Shown here: piece by piece, positions 1 to 8,030 of the stretch
Layout of the letters: each line of letters starts with the position of its first letter
Position numbering within the stretch: the first letter of the stretch is position 1
Assembly: GCF_030908245.1 (NCBI RefSeq)
Contig: NZ_JAVFJJ010000001.1
Span: 417,565-481,564, forward strand
Source: Sinomonas sp. ASV322
Lineage (GTDB): Bacteria; Actinomycetota; Actinomycetes; Actinomycetales; Micrococcaceae
Length of the DNA stretch: 64,000 bases
Direction: 5' to 3'
Notes under the pieces: generated by a model
Told to the model about the DNA's origin: nothing
The model's input: only the letters and a program-made list of their open reading frames with translations
The model's database searches: none
Program-made: the position numbers and the translations under genes

Positions 1-458
1 GCGGCGCCGTCGTCGTACATCGCGGCTGCCCGCGCGAGTGCGGCGGCCCAGCGTCCCGGGAGGAGTTGTCGCGCCAGTGCGCGCTGGAGCCAGAAGATCG
101 CGGTTCCTCGCGGGCCGATCCCGGCATCGTGTCCCCATTCGACACTGAGCCGGCTCCCGCCGTCGTCGAGCCGGCTGATGCGGATGTCCGCGCCGCCGCC
201 GCGGCAGTAGTTGCTCACCTCGGTGGTCCACGTGACATGGCTCGGGTCGGACCAGTCGTACCGTTCGATGTTCCAGATGCCAAGCCTTGGCGTGCCCTCT
301 CTGACAAGCGCCGTGCTCGGGCCGAGCTCGAGGATGCGGAAGCTCGCTGGATCGAGGGTGACTTTCCAGACAGCAAGGCGGCGTTCGCTGAAGTCGCTGA
401 AGGCGCGGACGGCCTGTTCCGGCGTGGCCCGCGTCTCGAGCGTGAAACGCAGCCTCAC
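1..458 (-). CDS. SRPBCC (START-like) family protein, partial
   Basis: An uninterrupted reading frame runs from a GTG at 458 to the left edge, so the C-terminus is missing. AGGAGGT (463-469) sits 4 nt upstream and fixes the start. The visible 152 residues begin VRLRFTLETRATPEQ and contain SDFSERRLAVW, WNIERYDWSDPSHVTW and GGSRLSVEWGH, the alternating beta-strand pattern of polyketide-cyclase/START-like proteins, which bind hydrophobic ligands in a deep cavity. No catalytic motif can be read, so the substrate is unknown. It lies downstream of the NTPase gene on the same strand across a 179-nt gap and is GC-rich like the core genome. The family call is moderately sure and the function is not predicted. 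Confidence 0.7.
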   Translation of the reverse strand, partial: MRLRFTLETRATPEQAVRAFSDFSERRLAVWKVTLDPASFRILELGPSTALVREGTPRLGIWNIERYDWSDPSHVTWTTEVSNYCRGGGADIRISRLDDGGSRLSVEWGHDAGIGPRGTAIFWLQRALARQLLPGRWAAALARAAAMYDDGA

Positions 459-637
459 GGGTACCTCCTGAGTGGGTGTCCGCGGCACGCACCGCCTGCA
501 GCTTAGACTGCCGGGTCTTGATGGGCGACTGCAAGCAGCCGAGCAGCCGCGGCAGGCGCACCCGCCGTTCTTATCGTGCGTCCAACGCCGAACTTCCTCC
601 CAGATGTCGAGCCCGCAACGGACCGTACTCCGGATGA

Positions 638-3121
638 TCAGCGATGCTCCTCTTGGGAGGTCGGCTCTTCAGGGCTCGAGGGATCCTGACTCGGCGCATA
701 CCCCTGCTCCGAGCGCTTCTCGCGTGCGCGCACGGCTTTCTTGCGCGCGTTGTCGATGTCATTGCGGAGCCTTTGACCCTGGATGTTCCAGTCGAAGGAG
801 AGCGCCGACGGATTCGCGAACCCGTCCCAGGCATCATCGAGGTAGTCGCAGAAGGCGTCGGCCCGGTCAAGGCGATCCTCAATCGGGCGAACGTCAAGTA
901 CAGCGGTACGCACGGCGGGATCCATGATCGGCGTGTCGACGATCATCGCGTCAATGTAGGAGAACGTCGCAACCATTTCGTGATGCATGTAGGCGCCAAT
1001 GCTTGTAATTCGGTAGGGGCTTACATCGGACTCGCCCGGATGTGTGTCAAGAAGCCCTTTGGCGGTCGCGCGATCTAGGTGCCACCGCGTCTGATCTGGC
1101 TCGAATCCCCACTTCTGTGATTCAGCGAAGATTGAGTCGACCTCGATAAATCCCGCACGCTTTGTGGGATCCCCTTGAGCCTGAATGAAGGCGAGGAGCA
1201 GGGGCAATAGGAAGTGCTCGTGTTGATCTCCCTGGCTTATGTCGAAGAGATTCAAAATTCTGCTCGTCGACGGGTCGTAAAGATCGTTCTCACCGAGAAT
1301 GATCGAGCGCATGAATTCGTGAACGGGGATCGTGTAGACCCCTCCCCGCTCGGCGACTTCCAGGATGCGCGCAGTCTCGACGTAGCCGCTACCGATGAAG
1401 CTTGATAAGTACTCAAGAGCTAAGCGTGTATTGCCACCGCTCATGTTCTCCAGTATTCCAATCAGGGTCTCGTTGGCGGTGAACCCTTCCTCGAGGGACT
1501 CCAGATACGCCTTCAAGTCGTGAGTATCGAGGCTCAAGTCGGTTCTGTCGTTCGCTGCCAGCAGTTGCTTGCGTGCAAAAGAGAGACGCCGCTTTACAAT
1601 GCTGGAGATCCGAGCAGGGGCCACATGAAAGGCGCGAGGCTGGTACGCAGCGATCGATCCGCGAAGTTTTGATTCGAAGAAAGTTGTGGGGCGAAGCGAC
1701 ACGAAAATTGTAGCCGCAAGCGTGGAACTCATCGCTTGCGCTATCACGAACACTTCGTCTTGGAACTCGAGAGGGCGTTGGTCAATGTTGTCGAGGACGA
1801 TCACCGACCGTCTCCGTGCTGTCGATTCGAGTTGCTGAAGCGAACGCTCGAGGTGCTTGCCGCGGTCTTCAATCAGCCGGGCCAGCTCCTGTATCTCGTG
1901 TCGCTGGAATTCGGCCGGATCCGATTCGGCCAGAGGACCGAAGATCCCTTTCTTGAACCTGTTCAGCTCGCGATTATAGACGGCTCGAACGAATCTATTC
2001 GCGTTGATGTCTATGCCATAGTTTGACTCTAGCTGGTCAGTGACGGAGTCGATGATATGTCTTCTCAGCTCGCTGTTCAGCGCGGGTTCGCGACCAAAGT
2101 CGACGTAGAAGACAAGGTGGTCTCGCAACTCTTCTGCAGCGTCGACGCGCAACAGGTGCCGGATGAACATAGTCTTGCCAACACCGACATCGCCCAAAAG
2201 GACCACAGGCTTGCTACTGATGACTCTTGAGACAAGGTCGCGCTTCAATGAAGGATTCAAGCCCTTTTTGTCTCGTACTGCTTCGCTTTGAACTCCAAGG
2301 ACGTCCGGAAGATTGTCGTAGCGGGCTTTGATGATCTCTTTGCTCACGGATGCGTACTGCGAGAGCGTTCCACTGTTGTAGTAACAGTCACGAAGGAATT
2401 CATCTGAGACCTGCGCGTTGCCCTCGATGTCTTGAATGAAGACTGTGGACAAAAGCTTTAGGTCGGTTTCTCGCTCCGACCGCCGTCGGAACCCAGGGTA
2501 GTTCTTGATTGTCGAGGAGAGCTTCTGCGGAGGTTGGGATCCGGTGGAGCCCATCATCAACACTTGGTGCGCGGTGCGTTGCATGAGCGCGTTACGTGAT
2601 AGCAGGTCCCAAAGCTTACGGAAGTTGTCGCGCATGTCCTCTAGGGACACGAAGACGATGGCCTCTCCTCTAGCGACCTCTTTGCCGTCATTTCGGGACG
2701 CCAAGAAGACGGCCAGCTGGGTTCCGTTTGCGATTCCTGCGAGCCCGATACCAAGCTGTTGGGCGTATTTCGTCACCTGGTCGATGGCGGCGCCTGCCAT
2801 GGAGTCCTCGCGTAGCGTTGCCAATGCGACAGTGGGCCTTCCTGAGAGACCCGCGGGCAGCTTGAACGTGAGGCCCTCTCTCTTGGCCTCGATGACGAGC
2901 AGACGCGCGGGTGCCCCAACTATGTAATCTGCATACCCCGGATGCGCCGCGATCTCTGTCTCGATGCTCGCCCGTGGATGTCCGAGGCAATCGACCAGCA
3001 AGGGATCGACGAGTTGGAATCGAGTCGTGTCTTCGTTTCGTGCCGCTGGCGGGGAGCCTACCAGCTCTTGTAGCATCGCGAGCCCTGATTGATACGGATC
3101 CAACGTCACAGTCCAAATCAT
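638..3121 (-). CDS. PD-(D/E)XK-like nuclease domain fused to P-loop NTPase (putative defence protein)
   Basis: An 827-residue protein. Residues about 15-140 resemble the N-terminal domain of type I restriction R subunits: NEDTTRFQLVDPLL (29-42), acidic residues near 54-56, D65, E78-A-K80 and a following Q115-V-T-K-Y helix, which together fit a PD-(D/E)XK nuclease core. A Walker A motif GDVGVGKT lies at 310-317 and a Walker B motif VIVLDNID at 440-447, with SLRPTTF near 475-481, as in STAND/AAA ATPases. The C-terminal part (about 500-827) is helical with winged-helix-like stretches and a polar, glutamate-rich tail. The start is ATG at 3121 with only a weak ribosome site. Two 60-nt rows I counted have 29 and 32 GC, against 40 in a ctaE row, which suggests horizontal transfer. 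An anti-phage role is inference; an unrelated regulatory NTPase is possible. Confidence 0.75.
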   Translation of the reverse strand: MIWTVTLDPYQSGLAMLQELVGSPPAARNEDTTRFQLVDPLLVDCLGHPRASIETEIAAHPGYADYIVGAPARLLVIEAKREGLTFKLPAGLSGRPTVALATLREDSMAGAAIDQVTKYAQQLGIGLAGIANGTQLAVFLASRNDGKEVARGEAIVFVSLEDMRDNFRKLWDLLSRNALMQRTAHQVLMMGSTGSQPPQKLSSTIKNYPGFRRRSERETDLKLLSTVFIQDIEGNAQVSDEFLRDCYYNSGTLSQYASVSKEIIKARYDNLPDVLGVQSEAVRDKKGLNPSLKRDLVSRVISSKPVVLLGDVGVGKTMFIRHLLRVDAAEELRDHLVFYVDFGREPALNSELRRHIIDSVTDQLESNYGIDINANRFVRAVYNRELNRFKKGIFGPLAESDPAEFQRHEIQELARLIEDRGKHLERSLQQLESTARRRSVIVLDNIDQRPLEFQDEVFVIAQAMSSTLAATIFVSLRPTTFFESKLRGSIAAYQPRAFHVAPARISSIVKRRLSFARKQLLAANDRTDLSLDTHDLKAYLESLEEGFTANETLIGILENMSGGNTRLALEYLSSFIGSGYVETARILEVAERGGVYTIPVHEFMRSIILGENDLYDPSTSRILNLFDISQGDQHEHFLLPLLLAFIQAQGDPTKRAGFIEVDSIFAESQKWGFEPDQTRWHLDRATAKGLLDTHPGESDVSPYRITSIGAYMHHEMVATFSYIDAMIVDTPIMDPAVRTAVLDVRPIEDRLDRADAFCDYLDDAWDGFANPSALSFDWNIQGQRLRNDIDNARKKAVRAREKRSEQGYAPSQDPSSPEEPTSQEEHR

Positions 3122-3440
3122 AGGTATGGCGCAGGGCCGAGTGAACTGATCGATGGCATGTCCGCAAGCGCGCCGAAGTAGCAGGGCCCGGGCGCCCCAC
3201 TGAAGCTATTGGTGTCCCGACAATGTCAGTGTGGCGAGGTATTCGGCATGCGCGGCGGATGAGTCGGTGGCGTGGCGTTCGATGCGGAGAGTGCCTCGCG
3301 TGAACTTAAGGGACCAGTCACATCAAACGGAGCCCCATTCGGTGTTCGCCGATAATCTGCATTATGTCAAGTAACGGATGGCATGTTCACATCAGGTGCG
3401 AATACGAAAGCATTGACAGCTCCCCCAGTGAGCGCGCTGA
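3122..3440. other. Gap between NTPase and membrane protein; possible gene remnant
   Basis: This 319-nt stretch holds no convincing gene. On the minus strand, 3206-3322 is open for 38 codons and ends with TAG; the translation (for example LKFTRGTLRIERHA) has GC-rich third positions but no start codon, so it may be the tail of a decayed gene. A GATAAT box at 3351-3356 faces the plus strand without a matching -35. No inverted repeats typical of insertion-sequence ends were found. Confidence 0.3.
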
Positions 3441-4100
3441 TCATCCTCGGTCGCGGAGGCCTGTCACGCGTATGGACTCAAGACGGGCCTCCGCCTCGTC
3501 GAATGCGCCACCGACAAGAACCTCACCGTCGTCCGAACACAGATAGAGCTCTATCGGATCAGCCAGATCAGTTCTGCCTGAGTCCAAATCCAGAGCCAGG
3601 ACCTTGGCATCGATCCTCGTCACGTCCTCCTTCGCGGGGAACGCCCGCACTGATCTGACGGCCTTCCACGGCACCTCCCCTGCCAAAGTTGGCTGCCCCC
3701 GGAATCGCTCTCTGTAGATCCGGAGGCGATCCGCGGTGGCAACCAGCACGAATGGGAGGTATCCCGTGCGGTCGTATTGCCGCTGAGGCCACGACCGAAG
3801 CGGCGGAGCCATGAACCAAGCCCTGCCTGCCGGAAGAACCAGCGAACCGGGATACAAAGCGCGGATTCGCGCCATCTTCGAGGTGTTGGTCCGTTTGACG
3901 CCCTTCGCCAGGGCCCAGAGCATAAAGGGGAACAGGACCAGGAAGGCGATAGAGGCTACTTCTGGCGCATTCCACCCATCTCGCTCGATGTTGTGGATGA
4001 GCCGGTAGATCCAAGGACTCAAGAAGAAGTACATGGCAACGACAACCAGCACCCAACGCCCTATCGACTTCAACCCGCCCCTTCGTCCCAAGATCCTCAA
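3441..4100 (-). CDS. Membrane protein of unknown function, two N-terminal TM segments
   Basis: A 219-residue protein not recognised as a named family. Two hydrophobic segments lie at about 15-36 and 48-68, joined by a short polar loop. The remaining cytosolic part (about 75-219) alternates hydrophobic strands, such as LPFVLVATADRLRIYRERF and EVPWKAVRSVRAFP, in a way that recalls bacterial PH-like domains; this is a guess. The start is uncertain. TTG at 4100 is the first usual start codon in the frame, but the frame stays open upstream through about 23 codons with no ATG or GTG before a TGA. It stands alone beside the AT-rich NTPase gene and the downstream oxidoreductase, with no sign of co-transcription. 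Confidence 0.55.
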   Translation of the reverse strand: MRILGRRGGLKSIGRWVLVVVAMYFFLSPWIYRLIHNIERDGWNAPEVASIAFLVLFPFMLWALAKGVKRTNTSKMARIRALYPGSLVLPAGRAWFMAPPLRSWPQRQYDRTGYLPFVLVATADRLRIYRERFRGQPTLAGEVPWKAVRSVRAFPAKEDVTRIDAKVLALDLDSGRTDLADPIELYLCSDDGEVLVGGAFDEAEARLESIRVTGLRDRG

Positions 4101-4326
4101 CAGCTGGCGCGATACTACGAGAAGCAGCCCTACCTGGTGCGAATACGCCGCTCCCCAATAGGAGAGGCCGGCACGGTGGCGCGCGGATCACGGCGCCTCT
4201 CGCGTGAGCGCGCACCCTCCGCTCCCCCAGCGTCCAACGTCGTCTCGTGGGCGTGGGCCTTCAGGATTCGCTGGCCCAGTGGCAAGCCGCGCTTATCGCC
4301 CAGCCGGCGCGGCCTGCCACCGAGCA

Positions 4327-5934
4327 TCAGCGGTCGGCAGCCGTCTGACGTTGCGCCTCGAGAACGGCCATAGCAGCGTTGTGGCCTCCAATGCCGCTGA
4401 CGCCCCCGCCTCGCTTCGCCCCAGACCCGCAGAGAAGGATTCGCTCGTGTTCAGTCGAAACCCCCCAGCGCTTGGCAGGGGTGCTGAGATCGGCGTCGTC
4501 CTCTGCGAACGGCCACGAGAGTGGCCCATGGAAAATGTTCCCGCCGGGCATGGCGATGGCGTCTTCGATGTCGAGGGTCGTCTTGGTTTCGATACAGGGG
4601 TTTCCGTCAGCATCGACCATGAGCACGTCCTCGATGGGTTCGGCCAGGACCGAGTTGAGCGATGCGATGACTGCCTGTTGCAGGTGCGAGCGCATTGCGT
4701 CATTGTTCTCGGCGGTCAGAAGGCGATCTGGCACATGGAGGCCAAAAACCGTGAGGGTGTGCACTCCTTCGGAAATCAGATCGGAGCCGAGGATCGAGGG
4801 GTCCGTGAGCGAGTGACAGTAGACCTCACACGGCAGCAGACTTGGAACTTCCCCACCAACGGCGTCGTCGTAGGCCCTCTTGAGCTGGCTGTAGGTCTCG
4901 TTGATGTGGAACGTTCCGCCGAAGGCCGCCTCGGGGGCGATCGAACTGTCGCGCAGCTTGGGAAGTCGCTTCAGGAGCAGGTTCACCTTGACCTGAGCGC
5001 CCTCTGGGCGCGCAGACCGATCTTCGGGTTTGCCGAGAAGCCTGTCAAGGACGTACGGGGCCACTCCGGACAGCACGTAGTTGCCGACGGCGGTCCGCTC
5101 TTCGCCGTCGACGATGAAGGTGACCGTGCCGTCGGGGTCGATCGAGATAACCTCGGCGCCCGTCAGAATTTCGGCGCCTGCGTTGAGGGCGGCGTCGGCC
5201 AGCTGACGCGTGACATGCCCCATGCCCCCGGCGGGGACATCCCAATCCCCCGTTCCTCCGCCGATGACGTGGTACAGGAAGCACCGGTTCTGGCGGAGAC
5301 TCGTGTCTGAAGGGTCGGAGAAGGTCCCGATGAGAGCGTCGGTGGCGACCACTCCCCTCACGAGATCGCTCGAAAGCTTCGACTCGATGAACTCCGCGAT
5401 GGGGCGCTCGAAGAGTGCCTCCCACAGGGCGTCGTCGCCGATGCGGGCTCGGACGCTGCTGCGGGTGGGCAGCGGTTCTGTGACCGTCGGCCAGAGCGCT
5501 TGGGCTACGCGAAGCAGGTCATCGTTGAGGTCGGCAAACGCCGCCGCATCGGCGGGAGCGCCGATCTGCTCGAATGATTTCCGCGTGGCATCGGGGTCGC
5601 CATTGTCGACGAGGAGCCCTCGGCCCTCAGGGTCGCCCGGGACCGGAGTGTAGGAGGCATAGCGCCGTCGTGCCAGTTTGACGTCTAGGCCGAGGTCTTC
5701 GATAACGGCCCTTGGCATCAGGCTGACCAAGTACGAGTACCGGGAAAGCCTTGCGTCGTGCCCCTTGAAGGCCAGCTTGCTGACGGCCGCGCCGCCCGTG
5801 GAGTCGAGACGTTCGAGTACGGTCACCGAGAGGCCGGCTCGCGCAAGGTACGCGGCGGCCGTGAGCCCGTTGTGGCCTCCGCCCACGACCACAGCGTCAA
5901 AGGTGGGAACCCGGGAGGTATCAGACATGTGCAT
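4327..5934 (-). CDS. Phytoene-desaturase-like FAD-dependent oxidoreductase
   Basis: A 535-residue flavoprotein. The N-terminus has an FAD-binding Rossmann segment, FDAVVVGGGHNGLTAAAYLA, followed by a strand ending in ER that contacts the ribose. The C-terminus has the second FAD motif, LLCGSGAKRGGGVSGIGGHNA. This layout is that of the carotenoid/phytoene desaturase and PYROXD2-like group; no crtB or crtE neighbour exists, so a carotenoid role is not supported and the substrate is unknown. ATG 5934 is preferred because AGAAGG lies 7 nt upstream; an ATG two codons later (5928) is also possible. It is divergent from a TetR gene, and a palindrome covers the probable transcription start, so substrate-induced derepression is likely. 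Confidence 0.8.
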   Translation of the reverse strand: MHMSDTSRVPTFDAVVVGGGHNGLTAAAYLARAGLSVTVLERLDSTGGAAVSKLAFKGHDARLSRYSYLVSLMPRAVIEDLGLDVKLARRRYASYTPVPGDPEGRGLLVDNGDPDATRKSFEQIGAPADAAAFADLNDDLLRVAQALWPTVTEPLPTRSSVRARIGDDALWEALFERPIAEFIESKLSSDLVRGVVATDALIGTFSDPSDTSLRQNRCFLYHVIGGGTGDWDVPAGGMGHVTRQLADAALNAGAEILTGAEVISIDPDGTVTFIVDGEERTAVGNYVLSGVAPYVLDRLLGKPEDRSARPEGAQVKVNLLLKRLPKLRDSSIAPEAAFGGTFHINETYSQLKRAYDDAVGGEVPSLLPCEVYCHSLTDPSILGSDLISEGVHTLTVFGLHVPDRLLTAENNDAMRSHLQQAVIASLNSVLAEPIEDVLMVDADGNPCIETKTTLDIEDAIAMPGGNIFHGPLSWPFAEDDADLSTPAKRWGVSTEHERILLCGSGAKRGGGVSGIGGHNAAMAVLEAQRQTAADR

Positions 5935-5961
5935 GAGTCGCCTTCTGCTCGTCAGAATCAC

Positions 5962-5979
5962 TGACTGACTAATCAGTCA
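5962..5979. promoter_or_regulatory. TetR operator O1 between oxidoreductase and tetR
   Basis: TGACTGACTAATCAGTCA is an 18-bp palindrome with one asymmetric base pair per half. It lies just downstream of the -10 of the minus-strand promoter and overlaps a CTGACT -35-like box (5961-5966) for the plus strand, so one bound dimer could repress both directions. The ACTGACT half-site recurs at 6755. Confidence 0.75.
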
Positions 5980-5984
5980 GTTGT

Positions 5985-6013
5985 AGAATACAGGGGCAAG
6001 GGCAAGCTGTAAA
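5985..6013 (-). promoter_or_regulatory. Promoter of the oxidoreductase gene
   Basis: On the minus strand a TTTACA -35 (6008-6013) is separated by 17 bp from a TATTCT -10 (5985-5990). The predicted start falls inside operator O1. On the plus strand the same segment offers TAGAAT (5984-5989), 17 bp from CTGACT, as the probable tetR promoter. Confidence 0.65.
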
Positions 6014-6072
6014 CGAGTCGGCTGCGATGGTCGTGGCCGCAAGACCAAGACCTGTGCGGATAGGATCAAACG

Positions 6073-6705
6073 GTGGCGAAAGACCGGACCCAGTTGCGTC
6101 GCGAAGAGATTCTCGAGGCCGCCGTCGAACAGTTCACCGCTCGCGGAATTGCTGGTACTCGGGCTGCCGACGTTGCGAAATCCCTGGGTGTCAGCAACGG
6201 GCTGATCTTCTACCACTTCGAAAGCAAGAATCAGCTCATCGCCGACGCTTTCGCGTTCGTCGTCGACCATGGGCTCCAAGCGCTGTGGAAGATCGTCGAG
6301 GACGACAGGCCGCCCTTGGAGCGAATGGGCCGGGCCCTGAGCCTTTACGGGCCGGACGAAGAAGCCACAGGGTGGCGGATCTGGCTTGACGCGTGGTCGG
6401 CTTCGCTCCGCAATGATTCCCTGCGCGAGACGATCGTCCGGTTGAACGATGCGTGGGAAGAGGCCTTCATGGCGCTCGTGCGCGACGGCGTGGAGTCCGG
6501 CGTGTTCAGCCTCACCGACCCGGAGCTGGCTGTCACCGCGATCATCGGAATCATGGATGGAACAGCGGTTCAGGCGGTCGTGCGTGGACAGACGGACCGG
6601 ATGCGCAGCATTCGGCGCGCAGCTGCACGGGCGGTGACTGAAGTTTTGGGCTTGACGGAGACTGACAAGGCGCTCCTCCTTGAGTCGATGTCGCAGGCCA
6701 AGTAG
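6073..6705 (+). CDS. TetR/AcrR family repressor
   Basis: A 210-residue regulator. The helix-turn-helix occupies about 8-55: RREEILEAAVEQFTARGIAGT, then DVAKSLGVSNGLIFYHF, the standard TetR DNA-reading helix with its YHF ending. The C-terminal two thirds (WRIWLDAWSASL, ELAVTAIIGIMDG) are a helical ligand-binding and dimer domain of the BetI-like type. The start is GTG 6073 with GGA about 7 nt upstream. It is divergent from the FAD oxidoreductase and upstream of a solute-binding lipoprotein; matching palindromes at 5962 and 6755 flank it. It therefore probably represses the oxidoreductase, itself and the binding protein, with an unknown small-molecule inducer. Confidence 0.9.
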   Translation: MAKDRTQLRREEILEAAVEQFTARGIAGTRAADVAKSLGVSNGLIFYHFESKNQLIADAFAFVVDHGLQALWKIVEDDRPPLERMGRALSLYGPDEEATGWRIWLDAWSASLRNDSLRETIVRLNDAWEEAFMALVRDGVESGVFSLTDPELAVTAIIGIMDGTAVQAVVRGQTDRMRSIRRAAARAVTEVLGLTETDKALLLESMSQAK

Positions 6706-6754
6706 GCCGTCGTCGCGTCGCGTTCCGTAATGAACGGACACAGATGGGCTCCAA

Positions 6755-6772
6755 ACTGACTCATGAGTCAGT
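6755..6772. promoter_or_regulatory. TetR operator O2 upstream of the binding-protein gene
   Basis: ACTGACTCATGAGTCAGT is a perfect 18-bp palindrome sharing the ACTGACT/AGTCAGT arms of O1 with the same 4-bp spacing. It lies 50 bp after tetR and 230 bp before the lipoprotein gene, in a 298-nt intergenic stretch that has no other recognisable element except weak -10-like TCTAAT at 6819. Confidence 0.75.
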
Positions 6773-7003
6773 GTTGCCGACGTCACAGCCGGGCCTTTGG
6801 GGGTCGAGCTCAAGAATCTCTAATCCATCGCGCACCTGAGCCGCAGCACGAATAATCTGCGGCTGGGCGCTAGCTCGGAACTGAAGACCAAGCGGCCGGC
6901 CAACTGGAATGGGCGGCGAACGGGTCTTCGGCCCCACCAACAGGGCTGTCTGGCGTGTCGCGCCGCGGCGGACCGCGAACAAGAACTCAAGGCAAGGACA
7001 ACG

Positions 7004-7945
7004 ATGACCTTCTCCATGAAAATCGCTGCCAAGGGCGCAGCAATCCTGGCAGCCGGCGTACTCGCGCTGACCGCCTGCACCAATGCGTCCGAGGCGGGCG
7101 GCCCCAAGCCGAACAGTTCAGGTTCGGCCGGGGCCAGTTTCGACCCCAGCGCGGTCAAGAAGGATGAATCGCTTGCATCGCAGTTGCCGGACGCGCTCAA
7201 ATCGAAGGGCACGCTCGTGGTCGGCTCTGATACGACGTATGCACCGGCCGAGTTCCTCGGTGGCGCGGACAACCACACCCCCATGGGCTACGACGTCGAC
7301 CTCGTCAAGGCGATCGGCGCGACTCTGGGCCTCAAAGTCGACGTTCAGACCGCGGACTTCTCAGGGATCCTGTCCTCCCTCGGCCCGAAGTATGACCTGG
7401 GCATGAGCTCCTACACCGTCACCAAGGAGCGTTTGGGCGCGGTGAACTTCGTGAGCTACTTCAACGCAGGCACTGCGTGGGCCGTCCAGAAGGGGAACCC
7501 GAAGACGTTTTCCCTCGACGACGTGTGCGGGAAGTCGATCGGGGTGCAGACCGGAACCATTCAGGAGGACCCGGATCTCAAAGACCGCAACGCGAAGTGC
7601 CTCGCCGCAGGCAAGAAGTCGATCGATGTTGTCTCGCTCAAGGATCAGGCGGACGTGACGACGCGGCTCGTCAACGGCAGCTTGGACGCGATGGCCGCAG
7701 ACTCACCGATTATCGGCTACGCGATCCAGCAGTCAAACGGTGCGCTCGAGAAGATCGGCGCGACGTATGACTCCGCTCCCGAGGGTATCGCGATCGCGAA
7801 GGGCGACACCGCCTTGGCCGATCTCATCCAGAAGGCGATGGCGAAGCTCATCGCTGACGGAACATACAGGAAAATCCTCGACACCTGGGGCACGGCCGAC
7901 GGCGCGATCGCTAAGGCCGACGTCAATCCAGCCGTCTCTTCGTGA
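7004..7945 (+). CDS. Amino-acid-type ABC transporter solute-binding lipoprotein
   Basis: A 313-residue secreted lipoprotein. A basic N-terminus and hydrophobic segment end in the lipobox LTAC (Cys about 25), followed by a Ser/Gly/Pro-rich linker. From about 65 the family 3 periplasmic-binding fold is clear: GTLVVGSDTTYAPAEF, GYDVDLVKAIGATLGL, YDLGMSSYTVTKERLGAVNF, SIGVQTGTIQ, and a C-terminal helix ending with YRKILDTWG. Such proteins capture polar amino acids or related compounds for an ABC importer. AAGGA precedes ATG 7004 by about 6 nt. No permease or ATPase follows, so it must borrow a transporter encoded elsewhere or act as a sensor. Palindrome O2 upstream suggests control by the adjacent TetR. 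Confidence 0.88.
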   Translation: MTFSMKIAAKGAAILAAGVLALTACTNASEAGGPKPNSSGSAGASFDPSAVKKDESLASQLPDALKSKGTLVVGSDTTYAPAEFLGGADNHTPMGYDVDLVKAIGATLGLKVDVQTADFSGILSSLGPKYDLGMSSYTVTKERLGAVNFVSYFNAGTAWAVQKGNPKTFSLDDVCGKSIGVQTGTIQEDPDLKDRNAKCLAAGKKSIDVVSLKDQADVTTRLVNGSLDAMAADSPIIGYAIQQSNGALEKIGATYDSAPEGIAIAKGDTALADLIQKAMAKLIADGTYRKILDTWGTADGAIAKADVNPAVSS

Positions 7946-7947
7946 GC

Positions 7948-7962
7948 CTCGGGAGACCCGAG
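7948..7962 (+). terminator. Short hairpin after the binding-protein gene
   Basis: CTCGGG-AGA-CCCGAG begins three bases after the stop codon. The stem is only 6 bp and no T tract follows, so it may be an mRNA-stabilising hairpin rather than a terminator. Confidence 0.35.
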
Positions 7963-8030
7963 ACTGTGATGCCACGACGGCGCCTGATAGTGTTCCTGTG
8001 ACCGTGACGCCACGCGAGGAGGTGAGTCCC

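Noticed and set aside
3122-3440. Insertion-sequence end or attachment site flanking the NTPase gene
   Set aside because: No terminal inverted repeats, target duplication, tRNA gene or integrase was found on either side.
3364-3546. 60-codon plus-strand ORF with a GATAAT box 7 nt upstream
   Set aside because: No matching -35, no protein-like composition, and it runs antisense into the membrane-protein gene.
4101-4326. 65-codon minus-strand ORF between the membrane protein and the oxidoreductase
   Set aside because: It is Arg/Gly-rich without hydrophobic pattern or ribosome site; I see no gene or regulatory element in this 226-nt gap.
4327-5934. Carotenoid biosynthesis role for the phytoene-desaturase-like enzyme
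   Set aside because: No phytoene synthase, geranylgeranyl diphosphate synthase or cyclase gene is nearby, and PYROXD2-like proteins share the same motifs.
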